Assembly (NCBI GenBank): GCA_964423545.1 | Contig: CAYRFV010000015.1 | Span: 1 to 36,218 of the forward strand | Source of the DNA: JALOOE01 sp964423545 | Lineage (GTDB): Bacteria > Chloroflexota > Anaerolineae > CG2-30-64-16 | Direction: 5' to 3' | Length of the DNA stretch: 36,218 nt | Shown: piece by piece, positions 1 through 7,520 of the stretch | How the letters are laid out: each line of letters starts with the position of its first letter | Position numbering within the stretch: position 1 is the first letter of the stretch | Translations under genes and position numbers: made by a program | Notes under the pieces: generated by a model | Told to the model about the DNA's origin: nothing | The model's database searches: none | What the model saw: the letters and a program-made list of their open reading frames with translations, nothing else

Positions 1-63
1 TCTGGCCGCTACAGACCCAGCAGGCCGCATGTGTCCCCAGCACGTGACGGTCTCCCCCGTGAA
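1..63. other. Left edge, no assignable gene
   Basis: The first 63 bases hold no complete gene. Two plus-strand frames run in from the edge and stop at 74-76 and 82-84, so the tail of an upstream gene is possible. The 24-27 residues visible match no family I recognise, and a stop inside the radC promoter region would be needed. I assign nothing here. Confidence 0.4.
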
Positions 64-93
64 TTCAGCATCCTGACCCGGTAGAGGTATAAT
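64..93 (+). promoter_or_regulatory. Predicted sigma70 promoter of radC
   Basis: A perfect TATAAT lies at 88-93, with a weak -35 TTCAGC at 64-69 and an 18-base spacer. The expected transcription start is near 100, about 33 bases before the radC start codon at 133. The -10 is convincing; the -35 is poor. Confidence 0.5.
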
Positions 94-132
94 CGAAGGT
101 GATTCCGCTCGATGCGCCATGCCGAGGTGACG

Positions 133-843
133 ATGTCGACAGATGCGTCCATGATCGAGTACTACCCCACCATCAAGGAGCTGCCGGAAGGAGAACGGCC
201 GCGCGAGCGGCTGGAGCACTTCGGTGCAGGTGCGCTGAGCTCAGCTGAGCTGCTCGCCATCATTTTGCGCGTGGGCACGAAGGACGAAAACGTCATTCGC
301 CTGGCGCAGCGCCTGCTGACGACCTACGGCGGACTGGCCGGGCTCGCCCAGGCGCCATTCAGCGACCTGGTGTCGATCAAGGGGTTGGGGCAGGCGAAGG
401 CCACGCAACTCAAGGCCGCCTTCGAGCTGGGTCGACGTCTGTTGGTCGCCGCGCCCCATGAGCGCCCGACCGTCAAATCGCCGGCAGACGCGGCCAACCT
501 GCTGATGCTCGAAATGGGTGTATTGGAGCAGGAACATCTCAGGGCGGTGATTCTCGACACGAAGAACCACGTGCTGAAGGTGCACACCGTCTATATCGGT
601 TCGCTGAACACGGCAGTCGTGCGCGTGGGGGAGCTCTTCCGCGAGGCGATCCGGCTGAACGCCGCCGCCGTCATCATTGCACACAACCACCCCAGCGGCG
701 ACCCTACGCCGTCGGCCGAGGATGTCCACGTCACGCGCCAGATCGTCGAAGCCGGCAAGCTGCTCAACATCGATGTCCTCGATCATCTGGTCATCTGCCA
801 GGCGCGCTGGGTGAGCCTCAAGGAGCGCGGGCTGGGGTTCTGA
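133..843 (+). CDS. radC: DNA repair protein RadC (JAMM/UPF0758 family)
   Basis: This 236-residue protein has the full RadC layout. An N-terminal helix-hairpin-helix region (around residues 50-105, with GLGQAKATQLKAA) is followed by a JAMM/MPN+ metalloprotease-like domain. The zinc motif is intact: His184-x-His186 followed by Ser194 and Asp197 in HNHPSGDPTPSAED. RadC was named for a repair phenotype that was later questioned; its biochemical role remains unclear. I prefer the ATG at 133 to the one at 112 because GAGGTG lies at 124-129, a correct distance upstream, and because family members begin about here. The 3' end overlaps the convergent GH1 gene by 26 bases. The family call is certain, the function is not. 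Confidence 0.95.
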   Translation: MSTDASMIEYYPTIKELPEGERPRERLEHFGAGALSSAELLAIILRVGTKDENVIRLAQRLLTTYGGLAGLAQAPFSDLVSIKGLGQAKATQLKAAFELGRRLLVAAPHERPTVKSPADAANLLMLEMGVLEQEHLRAVILDTKNHVLKVHTVYIGSLNTAVVRVGELFREAIRLNAAAVIIAHNHPSGDPTPSAEDVHVTRQIVEAGKLLNIDVLDHLVICQARWVSLKERGLGF

Positions 844-2200
844 CGCCGCCGGCGTCCAACCTGGCAGGGTATCCCGGCGCAAGGACCTCCAGCAGCCGCA
901 CCGGGATGCCGTTGGCCAGCGCGATCTGCGCATAGATCGCTGCGCTGGCTTTCGGCGTCCGGGCGCCCGTCTCCAAATCCAGGCTGAACAGGCCGAACTT
1001 CAGTCCCCACGCCTCCACCCACTCGAAGTTGTCCACCAGCGTCCAATGATAATAGCCACGCACGTCGGCGCCCTCTTGGACGGCGCGCCAGGCTTCGGCC
1101 AGGTGCGTCGCAATGAACCGGCTGCGCACGGCATCATCGTCGCCGGGCACCCCGTTCTCAGTGATGTAGATCGGCTTGCCGTAGCGCGCCAGAGTCTTGA
1201 GCGCCAGGTAGAGGCCGAAGGGATCGACGATCCCGTAGGGAGCGCCTGTGGAGTCGAAGTCGCTGAACTCGGCGAGCGGGTCGAAGTACGTGCGCGCGAA
1301 CAGATTGCCGGGCTGCGTAGGGTCGAAGGTAGTCAGGATGGTTGTGTAGTAGTTCAGGCCAATGTAGTCGCTCGTATCGATCAGGTGCGTGGCGGTTTCA
1401 CCCAGGCCAACCAACGGGGTGAGCTTGCCCGACGTGATGGCAGCCAACGTCGAGCCATTCCCAAACTGGTTCATCATGGCAGCAGCGCGGCGGTCAGAGG
1501 CGCTGGCGGGGTTAGCGGGCAGATGCACGCGCATATGATGCGCCAGTCCTGCTCGCGCGTTGTTTTGCAGCCGGTGGATTGTGCGATAGGCGCGGCCGTG
1601 CGCCAGCAACATGCGGCGCAGCACGCCCGTGGCGCGCCGCAGGCTCCTGACGCCCGGCGGGAAACGGCCGTCCAGATAGCCGCCCAAGGCATAGACGAGC
1701 GGTTCATTGATCGTGCACCACAGCGTCGCCTGGTCGCCCAGGGCCTCCACCACCCGCCCGGCAAAACGGCTGAAGTAGTCTTCCACCCGAGGGTTTTCCC
1801 ACCCGCCGAGCTCAGCCAACCAGAGCGGATCGGTGAAGTGATGGAGCGTCACCATCGGCTCCAAGCCGCGCTGGCGCAGCAGGCTCAGCATGTCGGCGTA
1901 CTGGCGCAACGCGGGAGCGTCGAAGACGCCCGGCTCCGGTTCGATACGGCTCCATTCCACGGAAAGCCGCACGCTGTTAAGTCCGAGCGCGGCTGCGCGG
2001 TCGAAATCGGCGGCAGCCGTGTCGAGATCCCACCAATCGGTGGCTCTGCCGGCGCGCTGGCCCTGGTGGATGCGCCCCGGCTGCTGCTCCCAAGCGGCCC
2101 ACTGGTTGTTGTGGTTCTGCCCCTCGTTCTGATGAGCAGCCGTCGCCACGCCCCAGAGAAAGCCCGAGGGCATACGGAGGATGGCAGAGTCGCCGTTCAT
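818..2200 (-). CDS. GH1 beta-glucosidase/beta-galactosidase
   Basis: This 460-residue enzyme has the normal length of glycoside hydrolase family 1, a retaining (beta/alpha)8-barrel. The acid/base Glu166 lies in TINEP and the nucleophile Glu348 in ITENG; the N-terminal FLWGVATAAHQNEG block and the C-terminal GYYHWTLVDNFEW block are also typical. There is no signal peptide, so it should act in the cytoplasm on imported beta-glycosides or small oligosaccharides; the sequence does not settle the exact sugar. Its ATG overlaps the stop of the upstream dCMP deaminase gene (ATGA), which implies translational coupling. No sugar transporter lies beside it. Its 3' end overlaps the end of radC on the other strand. 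Confidence 0.95.
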   Translation of the reverse strand: MNGDSAILRMPSGFLWGVATAAHQNEGQNHNNQWAAWEQQPGRIHQGQRAGRATDWWDLDTAAADFDRAAALGLNSVRLSVEWSRIEPEPGVFDAPALRQYADMLSLLRQRGLEPMVTLHHFTDPLWLAELGGWENPRVEDYFSRFAGRVVEALGDQATLWCTINEPLVYALGGYLDGRFPPGVRSLRRATGVLRRMLLAHGRAYRTIHRLQNNARAGLAHHMRVHLPANPASASDRRAAAMMNQFGNGSTLAAITSGKLTPLVGLGETATHLIDTSDYIGLNYYTTILTTFDPTQPGNLFARTYFDPLAEFSDFDSTGAPYGIVDPFGLYLALKTLARYGKPIYITENGVPGDDDAVRSRFIATHLAEAWRAVQEGADVRGYYHWTLVDNFEWVEAWGLKFGLFSLDLETGARTPKASAAIYAQIALANGIPVRLLEVLAPGYPARLDAGGVRTPARAP

Positions 2201-2673
2201 TGATTCGCCTCCAGCGACGCCTCATCGGCCAGGGGTGTTTCAGGCGCTGCACGATACGCCACGAGCTCGACACCCGCCTCGTGGAGGAAACGCACGGCGT
2301 TCTGGTCCGGATAGTGACCCGCGTAGATCACTCGCTGCAGACCTGCGTTGATGATCATCTTCGCACAGGTAATGCACGGCTGATGCGTGACATAAATCGT
2401 TCCGCCCGCCACGCTGACACCGTGCAGCGCCGCCTGGATGATGGCGTTTTGCTCCGCATGCAAGGTGCGCACACAGTGCCCGTCCACCATCAGATGGCCG
2501 ATCTCGTCGCAGTGCGGCAGCCCGGAAGGGGAGCCGTTGTAGCCGGTCGTCAAGATGCGCTTGTCCTTGACGATCACTGCGCCCACGCGCGCCCGATCGC
2601 AGGTGCTGCGCTTCGCCACCTGGAAGGTGATGTCCATGAAGTAGTCGTCCCAAGACGGACGCGAATGCGGCAT
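2197..2673 (-). CDS. dCMP deaminase (ComEB-type cytidylate deaminase)
   Basis: This 158-residue zinc deaminase converts dCMP to dUMP, feeding thymidylate synthesis. The zinc site is complete: HAEQNAI supplies the His and the catalytic Glu, and PCITC supplies the two Cys. The N-terminal WDDYFMDITFQVAKRSTC and VGAVIVKDKRILTTGYNGSP blocks are characteristic of dCMP deaminases rather than cytidine or tRNA-adenosine deaminases. A strong GAGGTGA ribosome site lies just upstream of the ATG. The gene follows upp by 40 bases and overlaps the GH1 gene by 4 bases, so upp, this gene and GH1 probably share a transcript. The first two genes make sense together as pyrimidine salvage. Confidence 0.93.
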   Translation of the reverse strand: MPHSRPSWDDYFMDITFQVAKRSTCDRARVGAVIVKDKRILTTGYNGSPSGLPHCDEIGHLMVDGHCVRTLHAEQNAIIQAALHGVSVAGGTIYVTHQPCITCAKMIINAGLQRVIYAGHYPDQNAVRFLHEAGVELVAYRAAPETPLADEASLEANQ

Positions 2674-2713
2674 TGTCAGTCACCTCACTGGTTGCGGCCA
2701 ATGGCCGCGGGCG

Positions 2714-3346
2714 TCATCCGGTGCCGAACTGCCGATCACCGGCATCGCCGAGGCCTGGCACGATGTAGCCGATCTCGTTCAGCCGCTCGTCCACTGCGGC
2801 CAGGTGAATCGGGACGTCAGGGTGGGCTTCATGGAGCCTGGCGATGCCTTCCGGCGCGCCGATGATGCCGACGTACTTGACGCGTTGCGCGCCCCACTTC
2901 TTGAGGATATCGACCGTCGCGACAGCGGTGCCGCCGGTTGCCAGCATCGGATCGAGAATGAGGCACACCTGGACGGTGGGCGCTACGGGCAGCTTGTTGT
3001 AGTATTGCACGGGCCGCAAGGTGCGTTCGTCGCGAAACAGCCCGATGTGCCAGACCTCGGCGCCAGGCATCATCTCCCAGATACCTTCGACCATGCCCAA
3101 CCCGGCGCGCAGCACCGGCACCAGGCCGATGGTCTCGGTGAGTTCGCTGCAGGACGCCTTTCCCATGGGCGTCTCGACCGCCAGGGGTTTCAGACCCAGA
3201 TCGGAGGTCGCCTCGTAGGCGAGCAAGATCGAGATCTCTCGCACCAGTTCGCGAAACTTCTTGGGCTCGGTGTGCCTGTTGCGCAGAATGGCGAGCTTGT
3301 GTCGGATCAGAGGATGTCCAGAGACAAAGAGGTTGTTAGCCGGCAT
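2714..3346 (-). CDS. upp: Uracil phosphoribosyltransferase
   Basis: Upp makes UMP from uracil and PRPP in pyrimidine salvage. The 210-residue product has the family's normal length. The PRPP-binding loop reads LILDPMLATGGTA, and the C-terminal uracil-binding region GYIVPGLGDAGDR is intact. The frame stays open upstream for 44 more codons, but the ATG at 3346 is preceded by GGAGG at a good distance and starts exactly where homologues do (MPANNLFVSGHPLIRHKL). A hairpin followed by a T-run on this strand sits 35 bases upstream of the start (see 3378-3421). The neighbours downstream are dCMP deaminase and GH1. Confidence 0.96.
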   Translation of the reverse strand: MPANNLFVSGHPLIRHKLAILRNRHTEPKKFRELVREISILLAYEATSDLGLKPLAVETPMGKASCSELTETIGLVPVLRAGLGMVEGIWEMMPGAEVWHIGLFRDERTLRPVQYYNKLPVAPTVQVCLILDPMLATGGTAVATVDILKKWGAQRVKYVGIIGAPEGIARLHEAHPDVPIHLAAVDERLNEIGYIVPGLGDAGDRQFGTG

Positions 3347-3377
3347 TGCTGTTTTCCTCCCTGCAAGAGATGGACGT

Positions 3378-3421
3378 GAAAAGCGGGCCGGATCGCCCTG
3401 CGAAGTCGATCTAGCCCGCTT
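3378..3421 (-). terminator. Hairpin with T-run in front of upp (terminator or attenuator)
   Basis: Read on the minus strand, an 8-base stem (AAGCGGGC, 3421-3414, with GCCCGCTT, 3388-3381) encloses an inner 5-base stem (GATCG with CGATC) and ends in TTTT. It lies between the end of the DksA-like gene and upp, only 35 bases before the upp ATG. It may end the upstream transcript or act as an attenuator in the upp leader. I see no PyrR-type binding sequence. Confidence 0.5.
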
Positions 3422-3517
3422 GCGCACTCTCGTCGCCCATCCGAGAAGCGCTATGTGCTCGGCGCCTGCTCCTTGCACCTCCGCCCGCGAATGGCAGAGT
3501 GCATCGCGGACCGATGC

Positions 3518-3904
3518 TTACTGAATTTCCTGGGCGAGCTTCGCCATCTGCCCGCGCTTAATCAGCTTCTCAACCTCGGCCTGGCATTGCACGCAGAGGG
3601 TGGCATCGGGCCGCACATCGAGGCGCTCGGTGGGTATCTCCTTGCCGCAACGCTCACATGAGCCGTACTTGCCTTTTTCGATCAGGCGCAGCGCCGCCTC
3701 AACATCTTCCCTCTTGCGCTCCAGCTGGCTGACCAAAGCGACGTTCTTCTCACGCTCGATCAGGTCCGGATCTCCCTCATCGGCATCAACATCCACTTCG
3801 GTCTTCAGAGCCTCGCGCAGATGCTCCAATTCCCCTGTAAGTCGAGCGCGCTCCTCCAGCAGTTTGCGTCGCTCCCTGACAATGATCTGCTCCCGGGTCG
3901 CCAT
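3518..3904 (-). CDS. DksA/TraR-family C4 zinc-finger protein
   Basis: This 128-residue protein has a long N-terminal coiled-coil helix region (about residues 1-75, rich in Glu, Arg and Leu) followed by a C4 zinc finger, CERCG near residue 83 and CVQC near residue 105. This is the DksA/TraR/YocK plan. DksA binds the secondary channel of RNA polymerase and works with ppGpp; smaller relatives in non-proteobacteria are less well understood, so I do not call it DksA. The ATG at 3904 has AGGAG upstream and is preferred over an in-frame start at 3955. A near-consensus promoter sits at 3987-4015. It is transcribed toward upp. Confidence 0.85.
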   Translation of the reverse strand: MATREQIIVRERRKLLEERARLTGELEHLREALKTEVDVDADEGDPDLIEREKNVALVSQLERKREDVEAALRLIEKGKYGSCERCGKEIPTERLDVRPDATLCVQCQAEVEKLIKRGQMAKLAQEIQ

Positions 3905-3986
3905 CTCATCCGCTCCTATCCCGCCATACACGTGAGCCAAGCCCGTCTGGCCCATCGGGTTATTATCGTCTTATCGAGATCGGCCA

Positions 3987-4015
3987 TTTATACCACGGTT
4001 TCTGCGACAAGTCAA
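3987..4015 (-). promoter_or_regulatory. Predicted strong promoter of the DksA-like gene
   Basis: On the minus strand, TTGACT (4015-4010) and TATAAA (3992-3987) are separated by exactly 17 bases; each box matches the sigma70 consensus at 5 of 6 positions. The expected start is near 3980, which gives a leader of about 75 bases before the ATG at 3904. Confidence 0.7.
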
Positions 4016-4134
4016 CCGAACGGCAACGCGGGCATGCCTTACCAAGCCGAAGCAATTCATGCAAGACCCGCCATATCGAACAGTGACGACACGAGCCGCC
4101 GATATGATCCCATTTCCGGGAATGATCTCCCTGT

Positions 4135-4143
4135 TGGTATAAT
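4135..4143 (+). promoter_or_regulatory. Extended -10 promoter of ruvB
   Basis: TGG followed by a perfect TATAAT (4138-4143) forms an extended -10 element, which can work without a good -35; none is obvious here. The expected start near 4150 gives a leader of about 50 bases before the ruvB ATG at 4201. Confidence 0.6.
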
Positions 4144-4200
4144 CACCGCGGCGCGTGATGATGGTTGCCCGCTCACAGATTCGCCACTTCACAGGATCCT

Positions 4201-5229
4201 ATGCCTGAACGCACCCTATCGCCACAGAGCCGACCCGAAGAGGTCGTGGTGGACGCCGCGTTGCGCCCCCGCACGCTGGCTGAAATGCTCGGCCAGGACC
4301 GGCTGCGTGAGAATCTCAGCATCTTGATCCAGGCCGCACGCGCGCGCGGTGAGCCGCTGGATCATGTGTTGTTCTACGGACCGCCCGGTCTCGGCAAGAC
4401 AACATTGGCGCACGTCTTGAGCCTCGAAATGGGCGCAGGTCTGAAGGTCACTGCGGGTCCAGCCATCGAACGGGCCGGAGATCTGGCCGCGATCCTCACC
4501 AATCTGCGCCAGGGCGATGTGCTGTTCATCGATGAGGTGCACCGTCTGGGCCGCGCGGTGGAAGAGGTCCTCTACCCGGCGATGGAAGACTTTGCACTCG
4601 ACATCGTCATCGGCAAGGGGCCCAGTGCACGCAATATCCGCCTGAAGCTGCCGCGCTTCACGCTCATTGGCGCGACCACTCGGCTGGCATTGATGACGGC
4701 GCCGCTGCGCGCCCGCTTCGGGGCCGTCTATCGCTTCGATTTCTACGAGTTAGCCGCTATGGAGGCAATCGTCCAGCGGGCGTCCGGCCTGCTCAAGGCG
4801 CCGATCACGCCGGATGGGGTGCACGAGGTGGCGCGCCGCGGCCGCGGCACCCCGCGCGTGGCGCTGCGATTGCTGCGCCGCGTTCGGGACTATGCGCAGG
4901 TCAAAGCGAACGGCACGATCACCGCTGAGCTCGCCCGCGAAGCCCTGCGGCTGCTGGAGATCGACGACCTGGGGCTGGACACCCTCGACAGGCAGGTGCT
5001 GGCGCGCATCATTCGTGATTTTCGCGGCGGGCCGGTGGGGCTGGAAACGATTGCGGCGTCCCTTTCCGAGGAGCCGGACACGATCATGGATGTCGTGGAG
5101 CCGTACCTCCTGCAACTCGGTTTCCTGGATCGCACCCCGCGCGGTCGGGTGGCGACCCGGCGCGCCTACGAGCATCTCGGCGAGCCCTACCCGGAGACAG
5201 CTGAGCAACCCGGCTTGTTCGAGACGTAA
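4201..5229 (+). CDS. ruvB: Holliday junction branch migration ATPase RuvB
   Basis: RuvB is the hexameric AAA+ motor that drives branch migration of Holliday junctions with RuvA. The 342-residue protein has Walker A (GPPGLGKTT, Lys66), Walker B (FIDEVHRL), sensor 1 (IGATTR) and the arginine-finger region (LRARFG). The C-terminal winged-helix domain (DDLGLDTLDRQVL through GFLDRTPRGR) is also complete. The ATG at 4201 is preferred over an in-frame TTG at 4165 because it matches the usual family start. RuvA and RuvC are not in the window. The gene stands alone, driven by the extended -10 at 4138, and converges on the C25 lipoprotein gene. Confidence 0.97.
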   Translation: MPERTLSPQSRPEEVVVDAALRPRTLAEMLGQDRLRENLSILIQAARARGEPLDHVLFYGPPGLGKTTLAHVLSLEMGAGLKVTAGPAIERAGDLAAILTNLRQGDVLFIDEVHRLGRAVEEVLYPAMEDFALDIVIGKGPSARNIRLKLPRFTLIGATTRLALMTAPLRARFGAVYRFDFYELAAMEAIVQRASGLLKAPITPDGVHEVARRGRGTPRVALRLLRRVRDYAQVKANGTITAELAREALRLLEIDDLGLDTLDRQVLARIIRDFRGGPVGLETIAASLSEEPDTIMDVVEPYLLQLGFLDRTPRGRVATRRAYEHLGEPYPETAEQPGLFET

Positions 5230-5255
5230 GGCGAGTGAGGCGGACCATGAAGCGC

Positions 5256-5275
5256 GGCGCGGGAGGGTTCGCGCC
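5256..5275. terminator. Short hairpin between ruvB and the C25 lipoprotein gene
   Basis: GGCGCG (5256-5261) pairs with CGCGCC (5270-5275) around an 8-base loop in the 46-base gap between two convergent genes. There is no T-run on either side, so it is only a weak candidate for a bidirectional terminator. Confidence 0.3.
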
Positions 5276-7516
5276 CTAACGAATCGGCATGGAGGGGTCG
5301 CCGAGCAGGTTATATGTCAACAGGATCTCATTGGTGCCGCCCGGCGAACCAACCAGGTGCGATTGTGCGCCGAGCAGCGCATCACCGATTGTCTTGACGT
5401 CTGGAGTGGAAAGCATCTTGGCCAGGCCGTCGGCCAACACGGACTGCTGATCGAGCGTGGAAGCGCTGGTTGGCGCGATGACAGCCGCGGCACCGCCATT
5501 CGGAGCACGCAAGAGCGCCTCGCCGAGTGAGGCCGTGGTGGGATGTTGGAAGAACCCGCTCAGGCAGGTCAACGTCAACACCAGCGGCAGCCTGTCTTTG
5601 TTTGCCAATCTGGTCACCTCCTCCACGGTGAGTATCTTCTCCTGGGCCCAGAGACTCAGGCTGCCGTGCCCCAGGTACGAGATCAACCCGGCGCCCTCTG
5701 CGAATGCACGCTGCAGTGCTGCGTGCGCGGCCCCCTCCTTGTCGACCGTCACCACCTGGGAGTCATAACCCGCCAATCCGCCTGCCAGGGTCTTAGCTCG
5801 CTCGACAAAACCGGCCTCATCGTTGTCCGCCACCAGGAACGCCTGCCGACGCCACGACGCCGACGCGTCGCCCTTCTCATGAGCCTGCAGCTTGGCGACC
5901 ATCGCCGCCATCTGGCCCGCGTTCTGGGCAGGAAGCCGGCCCACAGCCAACGCCGGACGCGCACTCGGCCGCCCATAAGGATTGAGCCCGACGCCATCCG
6001 GCAGAGCGAACCAAACATCCGAGGCGGTCCATCCCGTCACATCCGTTGCGACCAACGCAGTCGGCACCACGTCGATTTCGACGCTCTTGTCGCCAGCCTT
6101 GAGGTAACCGCGCGGGTCGTAACTTGCATCTCCGGCCAGCAACAGATAGCGCGGTGCGGGCGCCGCCCACCGCTCGATGGCCTGTCGCACCAGATCACGG
6201 ATGGCAAACGGGGAGGCTCGACCGTAGCTGAATGCGTCGTAGACCTCCTGGAGTTCAACTACCGCGACGCGCAGACCCTGTGCCTGGCGCGCTTTGACCA
6301 GAGGCTCCAGAGCGTCGCGGAACTGCGGCGCAGTCACCACGATCAAGTCGGCGCCGCCGGGCCAGTTGCGCAGACGCCCGGCCTCCAGTCCGTCCGGATC
6401 GGGCGCGGCAGTGATCGCGGCAGGCCGGCGCAGACCCTCGCGCATCACGAGGAGATAGCGCCTGAGTGCACCACTGCTGGTCGCTCCGAAACGCAGAGCG
6501 CCGTTCTCGACCGTGAAATCCTGGAGGGCCACGGGATGCGCCGGATCGGTGACATCCCACAGAGCCACCGGCGGCTCAGCGATGCGCACCTCATACCCAG
6601 GCGCCTGCCCCTGGAAGGCGATTTCGGGGGCGTCAGCGACCAGCTCACGATCGTAACTGATTTCCACCCAGTCCAGGAACACCAAGTCGGCGGGTGCGCC
6701 GGTGTCTCCCGGCGCGCGAATGGTGAGCTGGTTGTCGCCGGGTCGTACGATTCCGGCCGGAACTGTCGCCGTGATGCTGTGCCCTTCGGGACCATCCCAG
6801 GCCGCTTCGGCAACCTGGACGCTGTTCAGCGACAGCACCCAACGGTGGTCGGGGTTCACCGGCGCAGAAGAATTGCCCCAGACCTGCACGCGCAGCGTTG
6901 CCTGGCCCGGGGTGGCATGCGGAAGGTTCAGGGTGATCGTCGCTTCGCCGGGGGCGAAGACCGTTCGCCACATCCAGCGATCATCGCCCGGGCCAGCCTT
7001 CGGCACCCACTGCCGTTGCTCCTCGGCGCGCACCGTGGACGACACTATGGCAACCGCGGCCACATCCTGGGCTGCTCCGGCCGGCCGGACCGCGATCGTG
7101 GCGGTGAGCGGAGCTGCCCGCTGCACGGACCGACTCAGCCAATAGATGTTCGGCGCGGTGTACGCCTCCGGACCGAGCGCCTGCCCGTAGAAACGCAGCA
7201 CGCGCTTGCTGCCCTCACCCGCGACCTCAAATGAGACCGGTTGCCCGCCGGTGGTCAAGCTCAGCACGCGAGGGTCGACCTTCGTCAAATCGAACCCCGC
7301 TTCACGCAGGTCCGCCGCCGACGCCTCATAGAGGCCGTCCGCCAGGATCACCATCCTGACTGCCGATGCGGCATCGCCGGGCACGGACTTCTCGCCGGAA
7401 CGACAGCCGGCCAACACCAGGAGCAGCATCAGGCTGAGTATCAGGCCCAGATGGATACGCGCTGCCGAGAGCTGCTCCAAGGGACGGCGTGCCACACCGG
7501 AGAACAGATGGGCCAT
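5276..7516 (-). CDS. C25 (gingipain-like) cysteine peptidase, lipoprotein
   Basis: This 746-residue protein is predicted to be exported and lipid-anchored: a hydrophobic stretch at about residues 21-37 ends in the lipobox LVLAGC. A PorU-like N-terminal domain (about 50-120: G-L-Y-E-A-S, then DPRVLSL and RFYGQALGPEAY) leads to a beta-rich region and then a C25 peptidase domain from about residue 385 (LIVVTAPQF, YLLLAGDASYD). The catalytic pair is His617 in YLGHGS and Cys651 in LTCLSGFF, 34 residues apart as in gingipains. C25 enzymes include Arg/Lys-specific gingipains and PorU, the sortase-like peptidase of the type IX system. It is last in a three-gene unit, 4 bases after the anchored FnIII protein gene. 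The substrate is unknown. Confidence 0.85.
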   Translation of the reverse strand: MAHLFSGVARRPLEQLSAARIHLGLILSLMLLLVLAGCRSGEKSVPGDAASAVRMVILADGLYEASAADLREAGFDLTKVDPRVLSLTTGGQPVSFEVAGEGSKRVLRFYGQALGPEAYTAPNIYWLSRSVQRAAPLTATIAVRPAGAAQDVAAVAIVSSTVRAEEQRQWVPKAGPGDDRWMWRTVFAPGEATITLNLPHATPGQATLRVQVWGNSSAPVNPDHRWVLSLNSVQVAEAAWDGPEGHSITATVPAGIVRPGDNQLTIRAPGDTGAPADLVFLDWVEISYDRELVADAPEIAFQGQAPGYEVRIAEPPVALWDVTDPAHPVALQDFTVENGALRFGATSSGALRRYLLVMREGLRRPAAITAAPDPDGLEAGRLRNWPGGADLIVVTAPQFRDALEPLVKARQAQGLRVAVVELQEVYDAFSYGRASPFAIRDLVRQAIERWAAPAPRYLLLAGDASYDPRGYLKAGDKSVEIDVVPTALVATDVTGWTASDVWFALPDGVGLNPYGRPSARPALAVGRLPAQNAGQMAAMVAKLQAHEKGDASASWRRQAFLVADNDEAGFVERAKTLAGGLAGYDSQVVTVDKEGAAHAALQRAFAEGAGLISYLGHGSLSLWAQEKILTVEEVTRLANKDRLPLVLTLTCLSGFFQHPTTASLGEALLRAPNGGAAAVIAPTSASTLDQQSVLADGLAKMLSTPDVKTIGDALLGAQSHLVGSPGGTNEILLTYNLLGDPSMPIR

Positions 7517-7520
7517 CGGA

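Noticed and set aside
1046..2203. Long plus-strand open frame opposite the GH1 gene
   Set aside because: It is the mirror of a certain gene. GC-rich third positions keep opposite frames open, and its translation is low in hydrophobic core patterns and matches no family.
5543..7234. 563-codon plus-strand open frame opposite the C25 lipoprotein gene
   Set aside because: The opposite strand has catalytic motifs, a lipobox and a family-like layout. This frame has none and is rich in Arg, His and Gln, as mirror frames are.
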